Shown here: in pieces, positions 25,284 to 33,119 of the stretch
How positions within the stretch are numbered: the first letter of the stretch is position 1
Layout of the letters: every line of letters starts with the position of its first letter
The notes under the pieces: model-generated
Told to the model about the DNA's origin: nothing
Database searches by the model: none
Seen by the model: the letters and a program-made list of their open reading frames with translations, nothing else
Program-made: the position numbers and the translations under genes
Assembly: GCF_900316465.1 (NCBI RefSeq)
Contig: NZ_ONDD01000002.1
Location: forward strand, 62,001-126,000
DNA from: an uncultured Fibrobacter sp.
GTDB taxonomy: Bacteria > Fibrobacterota > Fibrobacteria > Fibrobacterales > Fibrobacteraceae
Length of the DNA: 64,000 bases
Direction of reading: 5' to 3'

Positions 25284-27239
25284 TTACAGCGGAAGCTGCC
25301 CCAAAAAACGCCACAATATAACGCCAACAATCAGGGTGCCCAGGTAGAAACTCAAATTGCCTCCCTGCGCGTAACGTACGAGGTCGCCCAACTTGTGGAT
25401 AAACCAGACGCAGAACGCGAGGATACCTTCAATAATGTAGTCTTGAATAAAGCGTGCTACGCGGGCGATACCGCCAATCACGAACTGGCGAACTACGGCG
25501 TAGTACATTTCGTCGAAGTAGAACTTGTGATAAATCACTTTGTAAATCGAGCTGCGGTTGGTGGCGTCGAGGGCGCGTTCGATTTTTGCCTTCGGACTTG
25601 CATAGAAGAACCAGGCAATTAAAAGCGCAACGGCGGCAACGGCCACCGCCACATACGGAATCCATTCGGCGTGGGGGAGCATCACGAGCTGCGGCACGCG
25701 GAGCCTACCCGGCACAAAGTAGTGTTCGAAGAGTCCCTTGCCCAAGATACCGCTCAACAGGGCGGGCACGGCAAGAATCACAATCGGGAGCGTCATGAAG
25801 AAGTCTTCGTGCACATGGCCTTCGGCAACGGACTTGCAGCGCGGAGTACCATGGAAGGCGAGGAAGAACATGCGGAACATGTAGAAGGTGGTAAGACCGC
25901 TCGTGAAAATGGCCAGGCCAAATACCACGTAATGGTGGCCCTGGAAGGCGACCAAGATGATTTCGTCCTTCGAGAAGAATCCGGAGAACGGCGGAATGCC
26001 TGCAATGGCGAGTACGCAAATGAGGCTGCACCAATAGGTGAGCGGCATTTTCTTGCGGAGGCCGCCCATGGCGTCCAAATCGTTGGTATGCACCTGGTGA
26101 ATCAGGCTACCTGCAATCAAGAACAGGGCGCACTTGAAGAAGGCGTGCGTAAAGATGTGGAAGGTAGATGCGGTCCAGCCGGTGGTAATGACGGCGTCGC
26201 CGATTTTGCAAGCGCCAAGCGCAAACATCATGTAACCTAGCTGCGAGAGCGTCGAGTAGGCGAGAATGCGCTTGATGTCTTTCTGCGTGCAGGCGATAAC
26301 GGCTGCAAAAACCATCGTGAAGGCGCCCACCCACATAATCAGCGTGAGCGAGTTGCCACAGACGGCGAAGAACGGGAAGAGTCTTGCTACCAGGTAAACG
26401 CCCGCGACCACCATGGTGGCACTGTGGATGATGGAAGATACGGGAGTCGGACCTTCCATGGCGTTCGGAAGCCAGATATGCATCGGGAACATGGCCGACT
26501 TGCCCCAGCCACCCGTAAAGATGAGAATAGAACCGATGACGAGCGCGTCAGCCTTGCTGACTACCATCAGGCCCAAGTCAATGGTTTGATCCTTGAAAGC
26601 GCTCAAGGTAAGACCATTGAGGGCAAAGAAGTCAAAACTCTGCACCACATAGCTCACAATCACGATGCCGAGCAAGAAGAAACTGTCGGCAAAGCGGGTG
26701 AGAATGAAGGCCTGCTTCGAAGCACTTACGGCTGTGGGCTTGTGATACCAGAAACCAATGAGCAAGTAGCTGGATACACCCACGAGTTCCCAGAAAATGA
26801 ACATCTGGAAAATGTTGGTGGCGGCAACGAGGCCCAGCATGCTGAAACTGAATAGAGAAAGGATCGAGAAGAATCGGCCGGCACTGCGGTCGCCCTTCAT
26901 GTAGCCAATGCTGTAGATGTTCACGAGGAACGAAATCACCGTGACCACGACGAGCATCATAACCGAAAGCGGGTCAATCAAAAGTCCGATGTTTGCGGCG
27001 AAATGATCTGCAAACTTGAGGAACGGAATATTGAAAAGAACCGCTTTTTGCGGGGCAAAGGTCGAACTGAAGTAGTGAACCGCCACAATCAGGGCGGCAA
27101 TCATCGCGATTCCGTTGCCGATGACGGCGAAGCCTGCGGCAGCCTTGTCCGATTTGCGACCCAGGAAGAGTCCGTTAACCGCAAATACCAAAAGCGGCAT
27201 CAAGAAGATTAAATAGCTGATGGAAACGTCGTTAATCAT
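25284..27239 (-). CDS. nuoL: NADH-quinone oxidoreductase-like membrane subunit L
   Basis: 651 residues. The antiporter core has FIFWELVGVSSYLLIGFWY, GKSAMFPMHIWLPNAMEGPTPVSSIIHSATMV and GIPPFSGFFSKDEI. The C-terminal extension includes the long lateral helix region (about 540-620) that couples the pumping subunits. It overlaps nuoK by 8 bp at its start. Confidence 0.95.
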   Translation of the reverse strand: MINDVSISYLIFLMPLLVFAVNGLFLGRKSDKAAAGFAVIGNGIAMIAALIVAVHYFSSTFAPQKAVLFNIPFLKFADHFAANIGLLIDPLSVMMLVVVTVISFLVNIYSIGYMKGDRSAGRFFSILSLFSFSMLGLVAATNIFQMFIFWELVGVSSYLLIGFWYHKPTAVSASKQAFILTRFADSFFLLGIVIVSYVVQSFDFFALNGLTLSAFKDQTIDLGLMVVSKADALVIGSILIFTGGWGKSAMFPMHIWLPNAMEGPTPVSSIIHSATMVVAGVYLVARLFPFFAVCGNSLTLIMWVGAFTMVFAAVIACTQKDIKRILAYSTLSQLGYMMFALGACKIGDAVITTGWTASTFHIFTHAFFKCALFLIAGSLIHQVHTNDLDAMGGLRKKMPLTYWCSLICVLAIAGIPPFSGFFSKDEIILVAFQGHHYVVFGLAIFTSGLTTFYMFRMFFLAFHGTPRCKSVAEGHVHEDFFMTLPIVILAVPALLSGILGKGLFEHYFVPGRLRVPQLVMLPHAEWIPYVAVAVAAVALLIAWFFYASPKAKIERALDATNRSSIYKVIYHKFYFDEMYYAVVRQFVIGGIARVARFIQDYIIEGILAFCVWFIHKLGDLVRYAQGGNLSFYLGTLIVGVILWRFLGQLPL

Positions 27240-27537
27240 GGAGGTCCCTCAACTGTTCTACGTCCAGACTCTTATAGCGGCGGTACATCGACACGATAAT
27301 GGCAAGTGCAATTGCCATTTCGCAGGCGGTTACAGCAATCACGAAAATGCTGAACAGGGCGCCTGCGGTCGAGTCGCTCGCGCTAAAGTAGGCAAACGAA
27401 ATAAAGTTAATGTTCGCTGCATTCAGCATGAGTTCAATCGAAATCAGCATGCCAATCAAGTGACGGCGGCGCATTAAGCCCCACACGCCAATGCCAAACA
27501 GCAAGAATGCGAGAATAAGGCAATTCATTAAAGTCAT
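27232..27537 (-). CDS. nuoK: NADH-quinone oxidoreductase-like membrane subunit K
   Basis: 101 residues, the normal length, starting MTLMNCLILAFLLFGIGVWG. I chose the ATG at 27537 because it forms an ATGA overlap with the nuoJ stop; a longer reading from 27579 adds a non-family stretch. Three helices carry the conserved proton-path Glu residues in IGMLISIELMLNAANINF and FVIAVTACEMAIALAI. Confidence 0.95.
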   Translation of the reverse strand: MTLMNCLILAFLLFGIGVWGLMRRRHLIGMLISIELMLNAANINFISFAYFSASDSTAGALFSIFVIAVTACEMAIALAIIVSMYRRYKSLDVEQLRDLHD

Positions 27538-28112
27538 TCTTCGTCCTCCTTGCCTTTGCGGGCAATCGTGATGGCACAAATCAGGGTCATCAAGAGAAGG
27601 ATACTCACGACTTCGAACGGAATCACGAATCCGTCTTCGCCGTAGCCGAGCAATCTAAAGGCGAAAGCCTTGAGCGAGGCGTAGCCTTCGGGGGCAGCAA
27701 CTGCACCGCTCGAAAGTCCTTCGATGGGCAACAGGCACTTGACCATCACGAGTACAAAGATAATCGAGAGCGCGAATGCGGCAAAGATTCTCGGGATTTT
27801 GACCGAGAAGGCGTCTTCGCCGAGGCGGCTTGTCAAGAGAATCGTGAACACCACAAAAATCACGACGCCGCCCACATAGACCATCACCTGGGCAAGTGCG
27901 GTAAATTCCGCATGCAAGAGCAGGTAAAGGATTGCGGTGGCGACGAAAGAGAAAATCAGGAACACGGCGCTCTGCAGAATGTTCTTGACTGCAACCGTGC
28001 AAACTGCCGTCACGAGGATAATGAAGGCGACCGCGTAGAACGCGATGTCCATCCCCCCGACAGGGAAAGCGATATTCTGTGGGATAAGCCCAGCCAACAG
28101 ATTCTGGATCAT
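27534..28112 (-). CDS. nuoJ: NADH-quinone oxidoreductase-like membrane subunit J
   Basis: 192 residues with five helices. VYVGGVVIFVVFTILLTSRL is the conserved third-helix region whose pi-bulge links quinone chemistry to pumping. An acidic tail (GKEDEE) is close to the nuoK start. It overlaps nuoI by one base. Confidence 0.92.
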   Translation of the reverse strand: MIQNLLAGLIPQNIAFPVGGMDIAFYAVAFIILVTAVCTVAVKNILQSAVFLIFSFVATAILYLLLHAEFTALAQVMVYVGGVVIFVVFTILLTSRLGEDAFSVKIPRIFAAFALSIIFVLVMVKCLLPIEGLSSGAVAAPEGYASLKAFAFRLLGYGEDGFVIPFEVVSILLLMTLICAITIARKGKEDEE

Positions 28113-28585
28113 TAGCCTTGGCCCTCCTTTTTATTAAGAATCATTTCGAGCGTATTCGGGTCGGTCGTGGCGACTTCGAATGCCTGGCTCATGCGGATTG
28201 CGCCAAACGGGCAGGCTTCTACGCAGAGCCCGCACTGGGTGCAGCTCGCAAAGTGGTAAACGTAACGGCCGAGCACTTTCTTGCCGGCGATGTTCTTGGT
28301 CGAAAGCACGTTGATCGAAGCGTTCGGGCAAGCGCGTTCGCACATGCCGCAAGCGGTGCAGTGGTTGTTGCCGTCTGCATCTTCGATCATTTCGAGGCGA
28401 CCGCGGTAACGTTCGTGCATCTTGAGCGTCTTCCTGTTTTCAGGATACTGCTCGGTCACGATGCGTCTGGGGTCAAAGAAATACTTGAGCGAAACGGAAA
28501 GGCCGCAAATCAGGCTCCAGGGGCCCGTAATGCAGCGCTTCAGGTAGCGCTTGATGTATCGGCGTGTTGAAAGTTTTTCTTGCAT
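28112..28585 (-). CDS. nuoI: NADH-quinone oxidoreductase-like iron-sulfur subunit I
   Basis: 157 residues. Two 4Fe-4S motifs CxxCxxCxxxCP are intact: CTACGMCERACP near residue 77 and CTQCGLCVEACP near 116. They carry electrons to NuoB. It sits between nuoH and nuoJ. With nuoE, F and G absent from this cluster, these clusters would be the most distal visible electron entry point of the complex. Confidence 0.95.
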   Translation of the reverse strand: MQEKLSTRRYIKRYLKRCITGPWSLICGLSVSLKYFFDPRRIVTEQYPENRKTLKMHERYRGRLEMIEDADGNNHCTACGMCERACPNASINVLSTKNIAGKKVLGRYVYHFASCTQCGLCVEACPFGAIRMSQAFEVATTDPNTLEMILNKKEGQG

Positions 28586-28586
28586 A

Positions 28587-29708
28587 TTATCCTACAAAAA
28601 TCATCCACACGGCGCCGGCGGCGAGGAGCACCAGGTTCACCGGCAAAAGGAATTTCCATTCAAAGTCCATGAGCTGGTCTACACGCGGGCGGACAAAAGT
28701 CCAGCGCACCATCATGTAGCACCAAATCATAAAGTAAATCTTCGCGAAGAGCCACACGACTCCGGGCACCATCTGCAGAACGCCATCGATAGCGGCAACG
28801 CCAATGCAGGGTGCATGGAATCCACCCAAGAAGCAGGTGGCGGCAAGTGCCGAGTTCGTGACCAGGGCGATGTATTCGGCCAGGTAGAACATGGCAAACG
28901 GAGTGCCGTTGTATTCGGTGTGGTAACCACCGGTCAGTTCCTGTTCTGCTTCGGCAATGTCGAAGGGAGCGCGGTTCATTTCGGCGGTACTAGAAATAAA
29001 GAAGAGAATGAAGGCGATAAAGCCGAGCACCGGAATCTTGAAGATAAACCAGTCAAGAACCGTGCCGTCCTGGGCCTGGGCGATATCCATCAGGCTTGTA
29101 GAACCCGAAATCATCACGACGAACAAAAGAATCATCGCAAAGGAGATTTCATAACTGATCATCTGGGCGCCGCTACGGAGAGCACCAAGCAAGGAATACT
29201 TGTTGTTACTGCTCCAGCCGCCAAGCAAAATGCCCAGCACGCCAAAGCCGTTCACCGCGATAATCATCGGAATGCCCATGTCGATGTCGGCGACAATCAG
29301 GTTGTGGTCGAACGGAATCAGGGCGGCGATAATGAACGGGGCAATCAGCACAATCAGCGGTGCTACATAGAACATCAACTTGTCGGCGCCGCTCGGGGAA
29401 TAGACTTCCTTGAAGAGCATCTTGATCACATCGGCGATGGTCTGCAGAGTACCATGCCAACCGAGACGCATGGGGCCCAAGCGGCATTGCACGTGGGCGC
29501 AAACCTTGCGTTCCATGTAAATCAGAATCGGGGCAGAACCGATATTCACAGCGCAGACTGCGATAATGCAGAGGAGCGCGTTAATCAAGAAGGCGGCAAT
29601 GCTATCGAGCGTCTGGGACTGCAGCTGTTCGGGCAAGTAAGCCGAAAGCTTCGGAACCCATTCGCGAATAAAGTCGCCTACAGGATGTGTAATAGAAGGT
29701 ACAAACAT
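28587..29708 (-). CDS. nuoH: NADH-quinone oxidoreductase-like membrane subunit H
   Basis: 373 residues with about eight helices. Family signatures are APILIYMERKVCAHVQCRLGPMR and FDIAEAEQELTGGYHTEYNG with its acidic loop next to the quinone channel. It anchors the peripheral arm. It starts 3 bp after nuoD, in standard complex I order. Confidence 0.95.
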   Translation of the reverse strand: MFVPSITHPVGDFIREWVPKLSAYLPEQLQSQTLDSIAAFLINALLCIIAVCAVNIGSAPILIYMERKVCAHVQCRLGPMRLGWHGTLQTIADVIKMLFKEVYSPSGADKLMFYVAPLIVLIAPFIIAALIPFDHNLIVADIDMGIPMIIAVNGFGVLGILLGGWSSNNKYSLLGALRSGAQMISYEISFAMILLFVVMISGSTSLMDIAQAQDGTVLDWFIFKIPVLGFIAFILFFISSTAEMNRAPFDIAEAEQELTGGYHTEYNGTPFAMFYLAEYIALVTNSALAATCFLGGFHAPCIGVAAIDGVLQMVPGVVWLFAKIYFMIWCYMMVRWTFVRPRVDQLMDFEWKFLLPVNLVLLAAGAVWMIFVG

Positions 29709-29711
29709 ATA

Positions 29712-30854
29712 TTACCTGTCAATTTCGGGAATCACCGGGTCAAGCGTTGCCATGATGGTCACAAGGTCCGAAATCTTGTGGCCCTGCGCCATCTTGTTAA
29801 GGGCGGCAATGTGCGGGAAACTCGGCCCACGCGTGTGAATACGGTAAGGCTTCTCGCCGGTTGTGGCGGCCACCACGTAAGTGGCATACAGACCCTTTGC
29901 GGTTTCAATCTCGCTATAGTAGCGACCGACCGGAAGGCGCACCGGCTTTTCCTTGGAGCGCCAGGGGCCTTCTTTCGGGAACTTTTCGATGCACTGGTAC
30001 AGAATGCGCATGGATTCGTGAATTTCGGCGATACGCACCGTGTAGCGGTCGTAGCAGTCGCCGGTGTAAGTCACGGGCACGTCAAACTGCAATTGGTCAT
30101 AAATGCTGTAGGGGTTTGCCTTGCGAACGTCGAAGTCGACGCCGCTGGCGCGAAGTACCGGGCCGGAGCATCCGTAAGCGATGGCGTCTTCGGCGGAGAG
30201 AATGCCGATGCCCTTGCTTCGTTCGAGCACGATGATGTTCTTCGAAAGGAATCTTTCGTAGTCCTTCATCGCACCTTCCAAGTGCTTGAGGAAAGCCTTG
30301 ACGCGGTCGATAAAGTTTTCGGGAACGTCAAAGCGGCTGCCACCCGGTCTAAAGAAGTTGGTGGTCAGGCGCGATCCGGTGACTTCTTCTAGAATGTCGT
30401 GGATCATTTCGCGTTCCTTGAAGCCGAACAGCAAGCAGGTCTGGCCGCCCAAATCGCCGCCGAAGCAGCCGAAGAACACCAGGTGGCTTGCAATACGTCC
30501 GAGCTCCGAAAGCATTACGCGGATGTATTCGCCTTTTTCGGGTACGCCAATGTTCATGCCTTTTTCAAGAGCGATGACGACACCTAGGTTGTTCTGGATG
30601 GCGGTCAAATAGTCTTGACGGTCAGACATGGCAATGTACTGCAGGTAGCTCATGGATTCGGCCTGCTTTTCCATGCCGCGGTGGATGTAGCCAAAGTGCG
30701 GCACGACTTCCACAATGTTTTCGCCGTCCATACGCAGCGCCAAGCGGAGAGCACCGTGGGTACTCGGGTGCTGCGGACCCATGTTGATAAAGAATTCTTC
30801 GGTATTGGTGTCGCGGGTAATCTTGAATCCCGGCGGGAGTCTCGTTATACTCAT
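29712..30854 (-). CDS. nuoD: NADH-quinone oxidoreductase-like subunit D
   Basis: 380 residues, close to the usual 49-kDa-type subunit. It begins with the quinone-site segment NMGPQHPSTHGALRLALRMD (HPSTHG) and contains HRGMEKQAESMSYLQYI. The C-terminus ends in MATLDPVIPEIDR, the family terminus. In many enterobacteria nuoC is fused to nuoD; here it is fused to nuoB. ATGA overlap with nuoBC. Confidence 0.95.
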   Translation of the reverse strand: MSITRLPPGFKITRDTNTEEFFINMGPQHPSTHGALRLALRMDGENIVEVVPHFGYIHRGMEKQAESMSYLQYIAMSDRQDYLTAIQNNLGVVIALEKGMNIGVPEKGEYIRVMLSELGRIASHLVFFGCFGGDLGGQTCLLFGFKEREMIHDILEEVTGSRLTTNFFRPGGSRFDVPENFIDRVKAFLKHLEGAMKDYERFLSKNIIVLERSKGIGILSAEDAIAYGCSGPVLRASGVDFDVRKANPYSIYDQLQFDVPVTYTGDCYDRYTVRIAEIHESMRILYQCIEKFPKEGPWRSKEKPVRLPVGRYYSEIETAKGLYATYVVAATTGEKPYRIHTRGPSFPHIAALNKMAQGHKISDLVTIMATLDPVIPEIDR

Positions 30855-32110
30855 ACGGGCCTCCTAATCATTTCGGGGTGCGTAAAGTCTTTGCGCAGCG
30901 GGTAGCCTACAAAGTCCTTGTCCAAGAAAATGCGGCGCAGGTCCGGGTGGCCTTCAAAGTTGATGCCGAACATGTCGTAGACTTCGCGTTCCTTGACTTC
31001 GGCGCCCGGGTACAAGTGACTAATCGTCGGAACAGATCCAAGCAGCGATGTCGGGCGATCTTCTTCGGGAATGTTGAAGTTTTTCTTGATTTGCACGCAG
31101 AAGAATACCTTGTGGCCCTTTTCGAGGCTGCGCAGCTGCGTCACCATGTCAAAGTGGTCGTCGTAGTCAATTGCCGTGACATCGATCAGGTAATTCATCT
31201 TGAATTCGGGATCGTTCTTCACGTATTCGACGGCAGGCAAGTAGTCTTCCACATCAATCATCACTTCGAGCGGACGGTCCGCAGGCATAGCGGCGACCAC
31301 GTCTTCAATCGGGTCTTCGCTGTGCGTGTGCACGGTAATGCCGGGGAACTTTGCCTTGAGTTTCTTGTAAATGTCGAGCTGGCTCAAACCAAAGCGCTTG
31401 CAGGCGACACGTTCCACTTCGGGGAAGTCTTCCTTTTTCACGCGTACGGGCTTGAAGCTGCTCTTGTAATCCGGATTTTCTTCCTTGAACTTGGCGCGGG
31501 CTTCGGCCATTTCCTCGTCCTTGATTCGTTCGAGGGCGGCCCAGGCCTTGGCGGCTTCACGGTAGCGGTCCATGGTCGACACGTTACGCACGTCGCCTTC
31601 GTGCCAAGGATCGCGGCAGGTTTCTTTCAAAATCTTTTCGCGCAGAGTCAAAAGTCCGTGGAACAAGGCTTCGGGGCGAGGCGGGCAACCAGGGACGAAT
31701 ACATCGACCGGAATCAGGTTCTGCGCCCCGCGCACCACAGCGTAGTTATCGTAAATGAACGGGCCACCGCTGATGGTGCAGGCGCCCATGGCGAGCACGT
31801 ACTTGGGGCCGGGCATTTGTTCCCAGAGCATCTGGAGAGCGGGCGCCATACGGCGGGTAATGGTTCCTGCGATAATGAAAAGGTCCGCCTGGCGGGGCGA
31901 AGCGCGGAACACTTCGGAGCCAAAGCGGGCGATATCGTAGCGGGCCATAGAGCTACTCATCATTTCGATGGCGCAGCAGCTGGTGCCGTAGGTGAGGGGC
32001 CAAATCGAGTTTGCTCGGGCCCAGTTTACAACGTAGTCTATCGCGTTGACGACATACTTGCCGCCCGGGATAGGATCTAAAATCTTAGGAGCTAGGTTGA
32101 TAATTCCCAT
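30851..32110 (-). CDS. nuoBC: fused NADH-quinone oxidoreductase-like subunits B and C
   Basis: 419 residues from MGIINLAPKILDP; the ATG at 32110 is 4 bases after the nuoA stop, and the longer reading from 32155 overlaps nuoA. Residues 1-165 are NuoB with the N2-cluster cysteines in YGTSCCAIEMM, AMGACTISGG and VPGCPPRPEAL. A charged linker of about 50 residues (about 165-215; RIKDEEMAEARAKFKEEN) leads to NuoC (about 225-419), which ends in EREVYDMFGINFEGHPDLRR. The reading frame is continuous, so this is a real fusion, unlike the more common NuoCD. Confidence 0.93.
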   Translation of the reverse strand: MGIINLAPKILDPIPGGKYVVNAIDYVVNWARANSIWPLTYGTSCCAIEMMSSSMARYDIARFGSEVFRASPRQADLFIIAGTITRRMAPALQMLWEQMPGPKYVLAMGACTISGGPFIYDNYAVVRGAQNLIPVDVFVPGCPPRPEALFHGLLTLREKILKETCRDPWHEGDVRNVSTMDRYREAAKAWAALERIKDEEMAEARAKFKEENPDYKSSFKPVRVKKEDFPEVERVACKRFGLSQLDIYKKLKAKFPGITVHTHSEDPIEDVVAAMPADRPLEVMIDVEDYLPAVEYVKNDPEFKMNYLIDVTAIDYDDHFDMVTQLRSLEKGHKVFFCVQIKKNFNIPEEDRPTSLLGSVPTISHLYPGAEVKEREVYDMFGINFEGHPDLRRIFLDKDFVGYPLRKDFTHPEMIRRPV

Positions 32111-32114
32111 AGGG

Positions 32115-32495
32115 TTATTCCCACTTAAGGATTCCTTTCTTCCATGCGTAGGCAAGGCCCGAAACGAGGATTGCCATGAAAATCACAAGGTCAATGACAA
32201 CGACTTGGGGGGGCAGTGGAGTGTTGCCTGCCATAATTTCCTTGAAGTTCGCCATGACGGGGAACAGGAAAAGGGCTTCGATGTCAAACACCAGGAACAG
32301 AAGCGCAAACAGGTAGTAACCCACCTTGAACTGGATTCGCGCGTTTCCGATGGTTTCCATACCGCATTCGTAGGGTGCCATCTTGTTCTTGGAATTCTTG
32401 GTGCGGTAACCGAGCAGTAACCCCGTAACGGTAGCAGCTGCCGCGATAAACGCGCCCAGGAAAAGGAAGATTGAAAGGATGATGTACTCTGACAT
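32115..32495 (-). CDS. nuoA: NADH-quinone oxidoreductase-like membrane subunit A
   Basis: 126 residues with three helices. The conserved segment NKMAPYECGMETIGNARIQF (Cys of the loop near TM1-2) and FDIEALFLFP identify it. First nuo gene of the run, 30 bp after the unknown gene, with no clear promoter in the gap. Confidence 0.95.
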   Translation of the reverse strand: MSEYIILSIFLFLGAFIAAAATVTGLLLGYRTKNSKNKMAPYECGMETIGNARIQFKVGYYLFALLFLVFDIEALFLFPVMANFKEIMAGNTPLPPQVVVIDLVIFMAILVSGLAYAWKKGILKWE

Positions 32496-32525
32496 TTTTT
32501 GTGTCTCTTGTCTTTCTTCTTTCGT

Positions 32526-33119
32526 TTAGTAAAAGTTCTGTAGCTCCTGAACCGTACCAAACAGCGTGTTTCCTATCTGGAATCGGTCTAGCACGTGTTT
32601 CAGCAAGTCCTTGAATTCATCTAGCGTCGCCGCATTCATTTCATTCAATTTTTCTTGAATGGTGTTCACGTAACCCGAGGCGACCGGTTTGGTCTTTAGG
32701 TCTTGCATTTCGCCGGCCCAGTGTTGTAGCATCTGGTCGGTTTCGATTCGGGCAATCACGTAGCGTGTGGTAGATAGTAGCTCTTGCAAAAAGTGAACCA
32801 AGAAGATTTCTTCTTGCAATATACCCCAGCGCTTGTCCTTGGAATACATGGCCTTGTTTTCGGCTTTGCCGTAAAAGATGGCGGCTTGCGCGTATTCCAG
32901 GCATGTCTTGATTAACCTTTCGTAGCGCTTGATTTCTTTGCTCAGGTTCTGGAACCAGATGGTGTCGGCCACCGGATTCTTTTCGCTCCGCTCAGCGACT
33001 TCGTTTGGGAAAATGGCTCTGAACGCGTAGTACACTTCTTCGTAGTAGCGGTTGCGCATACGGCAGTTGAAGGCACGGTTCTTAAGCGTGTAGTCGCTGT
33101 GGTGGAGCTTTGAAATCAT
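32526..33119 (-). CDS. uncharacterised helical protein between rel and nuoA
   Basis: 197 residues I do not recognise. It is soluble, mostly helical and rich in Tyr, Glu and Arg, with no signal peptide (RNRYYEEVYYAFRAIFPN; IKRYERLIKTCLEYAQAAIF). The ATG overlaps the rel stop (ATGA), so it is co-translated with rel and probably transcribed into nuo. The conserved-looking Arg/Tyr pairs do not fit a motif I know. Confidence 0.7.
   Translation of the reverse strand: MISKLHHSDYTLKNRAFNCRMRNRYYEEVYYAFRAIFPNEVAERSEKNPVADTIWFQNLSKEIKRYERLIKTCLEYAQAAIFYGKAENKAMYSKDKRWGILQEEIFLVHFLQELLSTTRYVIARIETDQMLQHWAGEMQDLKTKPVASGYVNTIQEKLNEMNAATLDEFKDLLKHVLDRFQIGNTLFGTVQELQNFY

Noticed and set aside
28551..30392. 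613-residue plus-strand ORF opposite nuoH and nuoD
   Set aside because: His/Asn/Gly-rich shadow; the nuo genes on the minus strand have clear motifs.
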